DNA of 64,000 nucleotides from Desmonostoc muscorum LEGE 12446 (GCF_015207005.2 NZ_JADEXS020000001.1:3224001-3288000); one strand, 5' to 3'. Counted from the first letter of the stretch, positions 54,529 through 62,579 are shown. Numbers and translations are program-made. The notes: generated from the letters alone by a model not told the origin.

Positions 54529-54597
54529 TTAAAGTTAGGAGTAATAAGTTAGAAGTTATGAGTTAATAGTGAGGAGTTATGAATTATGAGTTTTTAT

Positions 54598-54672
54598 TCC
54601 TAACTCCTAACTCCTAACTCCTAACTCCTAACTCCTAACTCCTAACTCCTAACTTTTCTTAACTCCTAACTT
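54598..54672. repeat. Heptamer tandem repeat (CTAACTC)n
   Basis: About nine perfect CTAACTC heptamers between the DUF5331 and chlN genes, preceded by degenerate GAGTTAT units in opposite sense, so the region can fold. STRR type. Confidence 0.9.
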
Positions 54673-54677
54673 AGTAA

Positions 54678-55466
54678 TTAAGCGTTGGGGAAGAGACGGG
54701 CAATTTCGGATTCATCAAAAACGCCAGCAGGCAGTTCTTCCCCTAACAAATCGTTATTTTCTTCAGCTTTTTGCAGTGATGTTTCATCACCCCAGACATC
54801 TGACAGCACGTCACTAAACGCATTCTCGTCTAGTGGACTGTCTTCAAGTTGGTCATCATCCAGCTTTACTTCAATTGCAGCTGTTGTTGCATCGAAGGTA
54901 ATTTCCCCAAACTCATCTGCTTCTAGACTAGAGATTTGGAGGGACTCATCTTTTAAATCTTCGTCGTTAGATAAAGAAATATCACCAAAGCCATTTTCGC
55001 TTTCCCCAGACTCGCTTAACCCGAGATTTTCATCATCAGCATCCACCATTGTGAATTGTTGAGACACCGCCATCGGCTCAAAGCCATTTGTATGGGAATG
55101 TGTCAATGTTTCATCTTCAGGCTTTTCATCAATGACAGCTGCTGCTTCTTCTACGTATCTGTCTACATCTGGGCTGATTTGGAAGCGGTTACCGAGAGCA
55201 AAATCTGGGTCAAAATGCAAATCCAGCACTTCAATCAGCGTATCAGCATCAGGATTAAGTTTGGCAAAGGGCAACATCAACTGCGCTAACTTTGGTTCTA
55301 GGGCGTTAACTACTCCCAGGATGAGGTAAGAAGGTGGTCGCTTCCCGCCATCAGGTGTGTACACCGATTCCACTTCCATGTGCAGGGTAATCCAATCCCG
55401 ATTTATTTGGAAAAATTGCAACCACTTCTGCTTTAATGAATCTGTAAAGCTGTGAAAGAATGCCAT
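54678..55466 (-). CDS. DUF5331 protein encoded between chlL and chlN
   Basis: The protein has about 262 residues. I start at ATG 55466 because GGGGGAC lies just upstream; an ATG five codons earlier is open. Residues 1-105 form the conserved domain (W-L-Q-F-F-Q-I-N-R-D-W-I, Y-L-I-L-G-V-V-N-A-L-E-P-K-L, L-H-F-D-P-D-F-A-L-G). The rest is highly acidic and low in complexity (D/E/S), ending in S-E-I-A-R-L-F-P. Constant linkage to chlL/chlN in cyanobacteria suggests a role in assembly or regulation of DPOR; unproven. Confidence 0.82.
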   Translation of the reverse strand: MAFFHSFTDSLKQKWLQFFQINRDWITLHMEVESVYTPDGGKRPPSYLILGVVNALEPKLAQLMLPFAKLNPDADTLIEVLDLHFDPDFALGNRFQISPDVDRYVEEAAAVIDEKPEDETLTHSHTNGFEPMAVSQQFTMVDADDENLGLSESGESENGFGDISLSNDEDLKDESLQISSLEADEFGEITFDATTAAIEVKLDDDQLEDSPLDENAFSDVLSDVWGDETSLQKAEENNDLLGEELPAGVFDESEIARLFPNA

Positions 55467-55498
55467 GTTATTGTCCCCCATCCTGAGAACTTGGTGAT

Positions 55499-56365
55499 TT
55501 ATACAATCATCAAGTCTAGTTCCTCTTCTGAATTAGCAACCTGGGGTTTACCCGGATTTAGATAAAAATCGGACAACAAAGAGAACAATTCCCGATCTGG
55601 TGAGTCGTTAGGTACAACTCCTTCCGGACGCGCCAAAATTTGGTCAGCGATGTTGAGATAGTAATCGCAAACGTAGTCCAGGGAAGGATCTTGCTCTGCC
55701 ATTTCAAACAAAGTCTTACCTTTAACACGAGAAACGCGGATATCTTCAATCAAAGGTAAAACCTCTAGAACTGGCATTGGCACAGCTTCTATATATTTTT
55801 CAATCAAGTCGCGCTTGGAGGTGCGATTGCCAATTAACCCAGCTAAACGCAATGGGTGAGTTCGTGCTTTTTCACGGACTGAAGCAGCAATGCGATTAGC
55901 AGCAAATAAAGCATCAAAGCCATTGTCAGTAACAATCAGGCAGTAATCTGCATAGTTGAGTGGTGCTGCAAATCCACCGCAAACTACGTCGCCGAGAACG
56001 TCAAACAAAATTACATCGTACTCATCAAAGGCGTTGAGTTCTTTAAGTAATTTTACTGTTTCACCAACTACATAACCGCCACATCCAGCACCCGCAGGTG
56101 GTCCACCAGCTTCTACACAATCAACACCGCCGTAGCCTTTGTAAATTACGTCTTCCGGCCAGACATCTTCGTAGTGATAGTCCTTTTCTTGGAGGGTGTC
56201 GATAATTGTCGGAATCAAAAACCCTGTCAGGGTGAAGGTGCTGTCATGTTTTGGGTCGCAGCCAATTTGTAGCACTTTCTTGCCACGTTTAGCTAGGGCG
56301 ACGGATATATTACAGCTAGTTGTGGATTTGCCAATACCACCTTTTCCGTAGACTGCTAGTTTCAC
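55499..56365 (-). CDS. chlL: Light-independent protochlorophyllide reductase ATP-binding subunit L
   Basis: This protein has 288 residues from GTG 56365, chosen because AAGAGG precedes it and homologues begin [14 protein letters not shown]. It is the NifH-like [4Fe-4S] ATPase that reduces the ChlN-ChlB complex. Visible: the P-loop at residues 7-14, D-P-K-H-D-S-T (switch I), A-G-C-G-G-Y and [12 protein letters not shown] (cluster cysteines and switch II). First gene of the operon; its promoter lies in the 800-bp gap to the right. Confidence 0.95.
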   Translation of the reverse strand: MKLAVYGKGGIGKSTTSCNISVALAKRGKKVLQIGCDPKHDSTFTLTGFLIPTIIDTLQEKDYHYEDVWPEDVIYKGYGGVDCVEAGGPPAGAGCGGYVVGETVKLLKELNAFDEYDVILFDVLGDVVCGGFAAPLNYADYCLIVTDNGFDALFAANRIAASVREKARTHPLRLAGLIGNRTSKRDLIEKYIEAVPMPVLEVLPLIEDIRVSRVKGKTLFEMAEQDPSLDYVCDYYLNIADQILARPEGVVPNDSPDRELFSLLSDFYLNPGKPQVANSEEELDLMIV

Positions 56366-57195
56366 TGTTGTTTGCCTCTTATAGCTTCTTATCAAACTTG
56401 TGGCTCAAACATTTGCCTTCACCCAGCCTGAGACGGCCATGCGTGAGGTCTCTCGATGTCATTATTGGGCAAATTACATAGAAAAGAAAGTGGGTCTTAA
56501 TCTGTAAAACGTTGCTATTTTGTGCCAGGAAGTTTAAATATGATTATATAGGGTTAAATAACCTTAAAAGAGTTATATAAATCTAAAAATCATTATTAAA
56601 AGCTTTTTACTAACTATTTTTATAAAAATAGTTACAAAACACAAAAAGCTGCAATTCTCTTTTTTAAATGGTTTTCATAGAATTAGCTGATTCTCATAAT
56701 CCTGTTTTCAGAGGATTAGGGCGCAGGCTCAAGGGTAGATAGAGGTATATGCAGCCATCTGTTGCAAATACCACTTAAATTTGAAATCTGCTGTAAATTC
56801 ACAACTTGCAGACGGTAGCCAACACCATTTAATTGCTGCTTGAGAGCGAGCTAGTCTGATTTTGTAAAATATTATTAAATTGCCAAATATTTTCTAAAAT
56901 TCTTAAAATCTCTAGGCTGAATCAATTCGCTAGATAATTATTAAGGAATATTAAGATAGTTATCTTCAGAAAAGTACAGTTATGTCAAGTATAAAAAATC
57001 AATGCTAACACCCAACATCCCTGTGTTGAAAAAAGCAATTAATTAACCATAAAAAAACCATAACTTTCGTTTTATTAATGTTAATTTAATTCCTGGCTAG
57101 GGAATGATATCTATGAAGTAACTCATCGCTTAACGGTACAAATCGCCAAAGCTAGTTGCTCAACAAATTTGTTTAAGAAAACCTCGAACAAAAAT
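56366..57195. other. 830-bp AT-rich divergent promoter region
   Basis: Contains no gene. It separates chlL (leftward) from a hypothetical gene (rightward) and has several A/T runs and weak -10-like TATAAT-type boxes. I could not assign operators. It is the longest regulatory gap around the chl operon and may carry light or nitrogen control elements. Confidence 0.5.
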
Positions 57196-57906
57196 ATGGA
57201 AGTTAAATTAGGATTCGGAGCTATTCCCAAACCTCAATATGTCTTTGTCAGCAAAGAATCCGATCACTGTTGGTATATGCTATCTGACGATAAAAAACAA
57301 ATTCCAATTTATGACAGAGCTTTGACTGGAGTGATAACAGGAATAGAAGTTAATAAAAGGGTGGAAACTTCACATGGAGAAGCAGAAAAAACTGATTTGC
57401 ATATTTTGGCAGACAAACCTTATGTCATTCGCTCAGGTAGTGAATCTTATTTCTCTAAAAGTTTGTTGCTTTCACTTGAAGCCCTGACTTCTGAACAATT
57501 GGTTCATCCTCTTACCATCGCAGTCAGTCCTGGAGAGAAAACAATTGTATTTTGTGCAATTTATAATCCAGTAACTTATCGTTCTGTCGGTGTAAGCTGG
57601 GATGGACACAGGGAAAATAATTGGCAAGCTTTAGGACAAAAAGTAAGTTTTAAAATTAACTCTCTTCAAAATTCAAATCAAGAATCAATACAAATATCTG
57701 CTAATACAACGCCCTCAGAAGTCCATGCAGTTTTGATAGCTCAAAGTGACAGATATTTAGCACAATTAAATTGGACACCAGAGCAGGGTAGGGAGTATTT
57801 GCAGCAGAAGTATGGAAAGCGATCGCGTTTACAACTCACTGATACAGAAATTCTCGACTTCATTGATTACCTGCAAGGAAAACTAGCTCAAAACTGCCAA
57901 ATTTAG
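57196..57906 (+). CDS. Hypothetical protein of unknown family
   Basis: The protein has 236 residues from ATG 57196; a TTG nine codons upstream is open. It is soluble with mixed alpha/beta propensity: V-F-V-S-K-E-S-D-H-C-W-Y, V-I-T-G-I-E-V-N-K-R, and a C-terminal helical domain W-T-P-E-Q-G-R-E-Y-L-Q-Q-K-Y-G-K-R-S-R-x-Q-L-T-D, then E-I-L-D-F-I-D-Y-L. The last segment resembles a small DNA- or protein-interaction domain seen in other cyanobacterial hypothetical proteins. No enzyme motif recognised. It borders a TA cluster. Confidence 0.65.
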   Translation: MEVKLGFGAIPKPQYVFVSKESDHCWYMLSDDKKQIPIYDRALTGVITGIEVNKRVETSHGEAEKTDLHILADKPYVIRSGSESYFSKSLLLSLEALTSEQLVHPLTIAVSPGEKTIVFCAIYNPVTYRSVGVSWDGHRENNWQALGQKVSFKINSLQNSNQESIQISANTTPSEVHAVLIAQSDRYLAQLNWTPEQGREYLQQKYGKRSRLQLTDTEILDFIDYLQGKLAQNCQI

Positions 57907-57910
57907 CTTC

Positions 57911-58189
57911 TTAGGTTGACAGCGCCTGAGAGCCAGGATAAGCTTTGTGTGCTTCTGCATAAATCCTTAATGCTACAGCCATCTGCTGTTCGGCAGTTTC
58001 TCCCTGTGCTTTGAACCAAGCAAAAGTTTCAGAATCTACCTGAACTGTAATTTCTACAGGTGACTTGGGCATTCGCAATTCTGCTTTAGCAAAGAATTCT
58101 TCTGACAAGGGTGGAATATCTGAGGTGTCGATGTCTTCGTCACTCATTGCATCGACTCTAGCCCAATCGGTTCTTGAGCTATTGCTCAT
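57911..58189 (-). CDS. brnA: BrnA-family antitoxin
   Basis: This 92-residue protein is acidic at its N-terminal half (D-E-D-I-D-T-S-D-I-P-P-L-S-E-E-F-F) with the C-terminal ribbon-helix-helix typical of BrnA: V-E-I-T-V-Q-V-D-S-E-T-F-A-W-F-K-A-Q-G. It neutralises BrnT and represses the operon in the family. Its start overlaps the brnT end by 11 bp. The antitoxin is intact; brnT is frameshifted. Confidence 0.85.
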   Translation of the reverse strand: MSNSSRTDWARVDAMSDEDIDTSDIPPLSEEFFAKAELRMPKSPVEITVQVDSETFAWFKAQGETAEQQMAVALRIYAEAHKAYPGSQALST

Positions 58190-58455
58190 AGCGTTTTCGT
58201 TCGTGAGACAGTGCTTTTCTTAATGAGATGATACGAAGTATTTCTTCATCAGGCTCGGTGTAAACAACTACTACGACTCGTCCATCAAGTAGTCCAATAC
58301 CCATATACCGATCCTCTCCATAGTCCTCTCGGTCATCAAGGTAGACAAGCATCCGTAAATTGAAGACGATTGAAGACGGCGGTAGCATCAGCAAAGTCTA
58401 AACCATGCTTTGTGATGTTACTTTGGTTTTTGCCCTCATCCCACTCCAATTTCAT
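58179..58455 (-). pseudogene. brnT: BrnT toxin gene broken by a 10-bp tandem duplication
   Basis: From ATG 58455 the frame reads K-L-E-W-D-E-G-K-N-Q-S-N, then K-H-G-L-D-F-A-D-A, the typical BrnT start, then shifts out of frame because ATTGAAGACG (58359-58368) is repeated at 58369-58378. The remaining family sequence (L-V-Y-L-D-D-R-E-D-Y-G-E-D-R-Y, R-I-I-S-L-R-K-A) is in the -1 frame. Deleting one copy of the decamer gives an intact 88-residue BrnT. A short internal start may express only the C-terminal part. Confidence 0.9.
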
Positions 58456-58661
58456 AGACTCAGTGTATCACACAAGCCTGCTTGGTCTTCAGCTAAGGCT
58501 GCCCCTGCAAGTTCAGCTAGTACATCATGAGACTGTGCAAATGCTTTGTCCCAGCGGGCTTCGTCTTCCAGTTCTTCCAGAATGAGCGCAGCAATGGCAT
58601 CTTGTTCAGTTTCAGGAAGCTGTTTCACTCGTGCGATCGCTTGTTCAAGTGGCTTGGTCAT
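58452..58661 (-). CDS. Antitoxin-like small protein upstream of brnT
   Basis: This 69-residue protein is of the addiction-module-antitoxin type: L-E-Q-A-I-A-R-V-K-Q-L-P-E-T-E-Q-D-A-I-A-A-L-I-L-E-E-L-E-D-E-x-R-W-D-K-A-F-A, here given in parts as L-P-E-T-E-Q-D-A-I-A and E-E-L-E-D-E-A-R-W. Usual partners are RelE/ParE toxins. Here its stop overlaps the brnT start (ATGA), so a first-position antitoxin has been linked to a BrnT-BrnA pair, or a previous toxin was replaced. Confidence 0.75.
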   Translation of the reverse strand: MTKPLEQAIARVKQLPETEQDAIAALILEELEDEARWDKAFAQSHDVLAELAGAALAEDQAGLCDTLSL

Positions 58662-58903
58662 AGCTGTTATGCTGCTGTCAAAAAGACCTGCTGAGTATTC
58701 TACTGTTTTCTTCTAGTTGACCAGCGATCGCCCTCAAGACGAAAAAGATTGATAAATACATTTACAGCAGTATCAAATTTATACCTTCTGAATGTTCATT
58801 AGTTGGTATCTCAGGGAAATATCAGTATAAGGTGATGCCTTGTTTTTATGTTTAACCCGTAGACAAGTACTAACCAAATACTAATCACAATCAGGAGTAT
58901 TTC

Positions 58904-59875
58904 ATGATTCCACTTATCTTGGGTGCTATTGCTTTAGGAACCGCTGCTTTCGGAGCAGTAAAAGGTGCTGAAGGTGTTGGCAATATGAATCAGGCAAAAG
59001 AGATTGGTGAACGTGCTGAAAAGCGCCACTCAAATGCAGTCAGTGAGTTGAAAGCAGACTGGGAGGTAACTAACAAGCTTGCAGAAGAGTATGGCCAACT
59101 CCAGCTTGATGTGATGATGAGTACAATTGGGCGCTTTGTTGACTTTATTGAACGAAACATTGGTAAAGCAAAACAAAGTGAAAAGGAGTTTTTAGAGGGG
59201 TTAGACGGAATTTCAGTTCAGCAGATTAAGGAGTACAAAACTGCTGCAACGGAAGCTGAACAGTTTTTCAAAGGTGGAGCCAAGGCTATTGGGGCAGCAG
59301 CTGCAGGGTACGGTGGTGCAATGAGTCTTGCTACCTCTGTAGGAGTAGCGAGTACTGGGACACTCATAGGAGGACTTAGCGGTGCAGCAGCCTGGAATGC
59401 AACTCTAGCATGGCTGGGCGGTGGCTCATTAGCTGCTGGTGGTGGAGGTATGGCTCTTGGTTCTCTTGTCTTAGGTGGTATCACCGTTGGTCCTGCTGTC
59501 CTTATTGGAGGTTTTGTGCTTGCTGGTGAAGGCGAAAAAGCATTGACAAAGGCATGGGAGTACAACGCTGAAGTCAACACTGCGATCACTAAAATTGAAG
59601 CAGCAAAAGACTTTATGCAACAAGTAAGACGCCGAATTACTGAGTTACAGGGTGTATTTGAGTGTCTGAATGAATGCGCTATTCTAGGTCTTCAAGAACT
59701 TGAATCTTTACCATCATTCGACAAAAACAGGGATGCCAAGAAGTTTCAAAAAGTTGCACTTTTTGTTAAAGCACTTGCAGAAATTATGAAAACTCCTATT
59801 TTAGATACTGAAGGGCAGCTTAATCCCGCTAATGCGACTATCCAAGCCAAGTATCGTAGTTTGGGAGGCAATTAG
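58904..59875 (+). CDS. Glycine-zipper putative pore-forming/membrane protein
   Basis: This 323-residue protein has a good CAGGAG ribosome-binding site. Layout: short hydrophobic N terminus (L-I-L-G-A-I-A-L-G-T-A), a coiled-coil region (about 30-115), then a long glycine/alanine-rich hydrophobic stretch (about 120-205) with G-x3-G zippers (G-G-A-M-S-L-A-T-S-V-G-V-A-S, G-G-G-S-L-A-A-G-G-G-G-M-A-L-G), and a C-terminal helical region. This coiled coil-glycine zipper-coiled coil plan recalls alpha-helical membrane-inserting effectors. I do not recognise a named family. A second gene follows after 2 bp. Confidence 0.65.
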   Translation: MIPLILGAIALGTAAFGAVKGAEGVGNMNQAKEIGERAEKRHSNAVSELKADWEVTNKLAEEYGQLQLDVMMSTIGRFVDFIERNIGKAKQSEKEFLEGLDGISVQQIKEYKTAATEAEQFFKGGAKAIGAAAAGYGGAMSLATSVGVASTGTLIGGLSGAAAWNATLAWLGGGSLAAGGGGMALGSLVLGGITVGPAVLIGGFVLAGEGEKALTKAWEYNAEVNTAITKIEAAKDFMQQVRRRITELQGVFECLNECAILGLQELESLPSFDKNRDAKKFQKVALFVKALAEIMKTPILDTEGQLNPANATIQAKYRSLGGN

Positions 59876-59877
59876 GA

Positions 59878-60270
59878 ATGTCAATCAAAGTAGTCAAAGA
59901 ATTTATCAATCCTGCTGAATGCTTACAGCAAATGGTTTCAGCTTACACCGATTACCTTAAGGTTGCCGAAGAGGAACAGACAAAGAGACGTGATATTGAG
60001 GCGTGGGAAAAAGAAACAATCACAAAGATTAATGCCCAGCGAGAATTGCTGATGGCGTATCTAGATCGCTCTTTTGATGAACGTGCAAAAAACTTTCGCG
60101 CTTTATTTACTTTTGTTGATAATGCGATCGCATCCGGCAATAATGAACAACTAGCCCTTACCTTAAACTCAATTACAGAAATAGCTAAATCCAGCCCATT
60201 CAAAGAACTTGCAAATTTAGCTTCTGTTCGCGCTGCCCTTGACGATCCAGATCACGAATGGACATTTTGA
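59878..60270 (+). CDS. Helical partner protein of the glycine-zipper gene
   Basis: This 130-residue soluble, helical and acidic protein starts two bases after the preceding stop, so the two are translationally linked. N-terminal V-K-E-F-I-N-P-A-E-C-L-Q-Q-M-V, then a coiled coil (E-E-E-Q-T-K-R-R-D-I-E-A-W-E-K), then a helical domain ending in D-D-P-D-H-E-W-T-F. It may be an immunity protein, chaperone or second subunit. A terminator follows at 60307-60334. No family name is known to me. Confidence 0.62.
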   Translation: MSIKVVKEFINPAECLQQMVSAYTDYLKVAEEEQTKRRDIEAWEKETITKINAQRELLMAYLDRSFDERAKNFRALFTFVDNAIASGNNEQLALTLNSITEIAKSSPFKELANLASVRAALDDPDHEWTF

Positions 60271-60306
60271 TTTTATAAAATTGCGATCGCTCTCCCGAAA
60301 CTTTCC

Positions 60307-60334
60307 AAAAAAGCCTGTCAGCGCAGGCTTTTTT
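60307..60334 (+). terminator. Rho-independent terminator after the two-gene operon
   Basis: AAGCCTG, loop TCAGCG, CAGGCTT (60311-60330) is followed by TTTT and preceded by A-residues, a classic bidirectional-looking terminator 40 bases after the stop. Confidence 0.88.
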
Positions 60335-60409
60335 CATGTATTACCAAGCTTACAGTCAACAAGCACTTTGAGAAAATAGCGAACACCACTATCTTTGCAT
60401 TACTACGTA

Positions 60410-60430
60410 TTGCAATATGATATTATGCAA
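60410..60430 (+). promoter_or_regulatory. Palindromic operator candidate upstream of parDE
   Basis: TTGCAATATGATATTATGCAA has perfectly complementary outer pentamers (TTGCA/TGCAA) and a partly symmetric centre. It lies 23 bases before the antitoxin ATG, overlapping a TATTAT -10-like box, as expected for ParD autorepression. Confidence 0.45.
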
Positions 60431-60452
60431 GATAGATTGATTTGACAGAACC

Positions 60453-60695
60453 ATGAGCAAAGAAAACATTACGTTTCGGATAGATAGCGATAAGAAAGCT
60501 GCGCTTGATGCGATCGCATCTGGAATCAACCGCGATCGCAGCTACGTACTTAATGAGGCGGTAGCTGCTTATGTTGAAATGTATCAATGGCAAATCGATC
60601 AGATTCAAAGCGGGATTACTGAAGCGGATGCTGGAGACTTTGCCAGTGATGAAGAAGTAAAAGCAATTTTTGCAAGACTAACTAATGCGGATTAA
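60453..60695 (+). CDS. CopG/ParD-type ribbon-helix-helix antitoxin
   Basis: This 80-residue protein has an N-terminal RHH fold (I-T-F-R-I-D-S-D-K-K-A-A-L-D-A-I-A, then R-D-R-S-Y-V-L-N-E-A-V) that would bind the operator as a dimer, and an acidic C-terminal helix (E-A-D-A-G-D-F-A-S-D-E-E-V) for toxin binding. The toxin gene overlaps it by 11 bp. Intact. Confidence 0.9.
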   Translation: MSKENITFRIDSDKKAALDAIASGINRDRSYVLNEAVAAYVEMYQWQIDQIQSGITEADAGDFASDEEVKAIFARLTNAD

Positions 60696-60963
60696 GTGGC
60701 TGCGCCGTGCGCTTCGGAACTTGGAACAAGCCCATAGTTACATCTCGAAAGAGAATCCAGAAGCAGCACAGGAAGTAATATTGAGGATTCAACTTGCTGT
60801 TAGTCAACTTGAGAATTACCCTTTTATGGGGCGACCTGGACGTATAGAAGTTACGAGGGAGCTAGTAATTTCTAGCACGCCGTATATTGTTATTTATCGA
60901 GTCAAAGAAGAATCAGTAGAAATTCTTCGGGTTCTGCACACGTCAAAGCGTTATCCAGATTAG
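60685..60963 (+). CDS. ParE/RelE-family toxin
   Basis: The 92-residue protein has the ParE/RelE fold pattern: I-K-W-L-R-R-A-L-R-N-L-E-Q-A-H-S-Y-I, then P-F-M-G-R-P-G-R-I-E-V-T-R-E-L, and Y-I-V-I-Y-R-V-K, ending in V-L-H-T-S-K-R-Y. ParE members inhibit DNA gyrase; RelE members cut mRNA. Pairing with a CopG-type antitoxin and P-x-x-G-R-P favour the ParE side. The gene is intact, so this TA pair should be functional. Confidence 0.9.
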   Translation: MRIKWLRRALRNLEQAHSYISKENPEAAQEVILRIQLAVSQLENYPFMGRPGRIEVTRELVISSTPYIVIYRVKEESVEILRVLHTSKRYPD

Positions 60964-60998
60964 CGATCGCCACACCCAAACAACCACAATTACAGTTA

Positions 60999-61442
60999 TC
61001 AAATATCCCTTGCTTGTGGTAACCAGTCTTCATCTAACAATAATTCTAAAGAATATGGGCATTCTTCTGGAAACGTGGAAATTAGCATCTCTGTTTGCTT
61101 AGCTGCTTGCCTACGTGCCCTTTGATAACTTTCTTCAAGTTGCTCTGTAGGATAGTTCTTAAGACTAGGACTATCGAGTATGGCTAACTCGATTTGGGTG
61201 CGAGAATCAGTGATGGAATCCAGCCAACTATCTGAGCGACGCTGGGGTTGATATTGCCATTTGAGCAGATGTAAAAGTAAGCGAGTTAGTTGACTGGAAA
61301 TAGCCCGCCTTTCGCTTTTGCCCAAGCCTTCAACCTCTTCAATCAGATGTTCTAGATCAATTTCATGCCAGCGATGCGATCGCAATAGTTGGGCTGTCTG
61401 TTCAATCCACAAGTTAAAATCTGTTGTATGGGTTGCGGTCAT
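60999..61442 (-). CDS. DUF29 family protein
   Basis: This 147-residue helical protein has the DUF29 core: N-terminal D-F-N-L-W-I-E-Q-T-A-Q-L-L-R, then L-E-H-L-I-E-E-V-E-G-L-G-K-S-E-R-R-A-I and L-L-L-H-L-L-K-W-Q-Y-Q-P. DUF29 genes are very numerous in cyanobacteria and often sit in toxin-antitoxin regions, though their biochemical role is unknown. It follows the BrnA-like antitoxin gene by 11 bp. Confidence 0.88.
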   Translation of the reverse strand: MTATHTTDFNLWIEQTAQLLRSHRWHEIDLEHLIEEVEGLGKSERRAISSQLTRLLLHLLKWQYQPQRRSDSWLDSITDSRTQIELAILDSPSLKNYPTEQLEESYQRARRQAAKQTEMLISTFPEECPYSLELLLDEDWLPQARDI

Positions 61443-61453
61443 AGCCCCTCACC

Positions 61454-61720
61454 TCATTTTCCAATTCGCTCAAGTTCCTCTCGCAATACTCGCCGTAATG
61501 TATCTTCTAAAGGTTCACGGCGCTGCTGAATATACTCACGCAAGGCATCGTTAATCAAAGTTTGGTAATTTCCCCCACCTGCTGCGTGAACTTGGTCACG
61601 AAACCATGCTAGTACTTCATCATCTAGGCGAATTGTAATTCGAGTTTTGCCTGTTGGTGTTGGTTCAATTGCTCCCCGCTTACCTTGGCTAAAATCATAC
61701 TCAGTTTCCATAGTTTCCAA
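61454..61720 (-). CDS. BrnA-like ribbon-helix-helix antitoxin
   Basis: The 88-residue protein carries I-T-I-R-L-D-D-E-V-L-A-W-F-R-D-Q-V, the BrnA-type ribbon-helix-helix, followed by G-G-G-N-Y-Q-T-L-I-N-D-A-L-R-E-Y-I and a basic/acidic C-terminal helix. No brnT is adjacent; instead it stands two bases after the DUF5615 gene and before DUF29. It may regulate this cluster or be an orphan. Confidence 0.82.
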   Translation of the reverse strand: METMETEYDFSQGKRGAIEPTPTGKTRITIRLDDEVLAWFRDQVHAAGGGNYQTLINDALREYIQQRREPLEDTLRRVLREELERIGK

Positions 61721-61722
61721 AT

Positions 61723-62055
61723 CTAATACAGTGTCAAAACTCCCAAATTTTGATTTTTGTCAAAAGCTTGGATATCCTCTAAATGCGATCGCAAAATCTC
61801 TTCAATCTGTCTAGTTGAACAATTGCCATAACGAATCCAGATAACTTTAGGAGGAAATCCTCGCAAAATGCTTAACTCATTAAAATCAGCATCTCTCGTG
61901 ACGACAGTAAATCCACTTTGTCGCGCATACTCCCAAACAGTTAGATCATCTGCCTGATCTAATCCTATGAGAAAAAGATGCTGAGAATCTGGGTAAATAT
62001 CATCTGGTCGATCAACTAGCCGAGGTGATAGGTTATGGTCAAGCAATAACTTCAT
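61723..62055 (-). CDS. DUF5615 PIN-like toxin
   Basis: The 110-residue protein has the family opening K-L-L-L-D-H-N-L-S-P-R-L (the acidic D near the N terminus), V-V-T-R-D-A-D-F-N-E-L-S in the middle, and the G-F-P-P-K-V-I-W-I-R-Y-G-N-C segment. PIN-like members are predicted Mg2+-dependent RNases. Its start overlaps the DUF433 antitoxin stop (ATGA). All visible acidic residues are conserved, so it appears intact. Confidence 0.9.
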   Translation of the reverse strand: MKLLLDHNLSPRLVDRPDDIYPDSQHLFLIGLDQADDLTVWEYARQSGFTVVTRDADFNELSILRGFPPKVIWIRYGNCSTRQIEEILRSHLEDIQAFDKNQNLGVLTLY

Positions 62056-62276
62056 GCTTGCATTGTCAGCATTTGCCGTTCTCTATCAGCCGCATAGCTT
62101 AGGCAAGCTAATATATCCTCTCGTGTCAAATAAGGAAAGTCATCAAGAACTTCCTCGTAGGTCATGCCAGAGGCCAGATAAGATAAAACATCGTATACGG
62201 TAATTCGCATTCCTCGAATACAAGGTTTACCACCTCGCTTCCCCGGTTCAATTGTAATAATATTTTGGTACTGCAC
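62052..62276 (-). CDS. DUF433 antitoxin
   Basis: The 74-residue protein opens with the DUF433 pattern I-T-I-E-P-G-K-R-G-G-K-P-C-I-R-G-M-R-I-T-V-Y-D-V in parts (G-G-K-P-C-I-R-G and I-T-V-Y-D-V), followed by a helix-turn-helix-like segment (M-T-Y-E-E-V-L-D-D-F-P-Y-L-T). It pairs with the overlapping DUF5615 toxin gene. Confidence 0.92.
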   Translation of the reverse strand: MQYQNIITIEPGKRGGKPCIRGMRITVYDVLSYLASGMTYEEVLDDFPYLTREDILACLSYAADRERQMLTMQA

Positions 62277-62289
62277 AGCTTTTCAACCC

Positions 62290-62568
62290 TCAAAAATCTT
62301 CATCATCAACAAAAAATTCGGCATCGTCTTCTAATCGAGAATTACCCTGTCCAGAACCACTAAGATCCCAGATGGGTTGCAGCAGTGCTGTACCAATTAA
62401 TCCGATAACCGCACTAAAAGCTAAAACTAAACCCGCTGGCATTTGTATTGATTGAAATGTTAAGAATTTTAACGATACTGGTGTGGCATTTTGAACTGAA
62501 ATAATTGCGATCGCCACTACCCAAACAGCTACAACTACGATTGTCAACAAAGGAGCTAAAGTTTTCAT
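62290..62568 (-). CDS. LapA/DUF1049-type membrane protein
   Basis: The 92-residue protein has two TM helices (about 8-28 and 45-65) around the LapA core S-V-Q-N-A-T-P-V-S-L-K-F-L-T-F, and an acidic tail. In E. coli LapA works in LPS assembly control; cyanobacterial homologues are of unknown role. It sits 13 bp upstream of the DUF433 gene on the same strand and so heads the cluster. Confidence 0.8.
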   Translation of the reverse strand: MKTLAPLLTIVVVAVWVVAIAIISVQNATPVSLKFLTFQSIQMPAGLVLAFSAVIGLIGTALLQPIWDLSGSGQGNSRLEDDAEFFVDDEDF

Positions 62569-62579
62569 ATTTTAATAAA

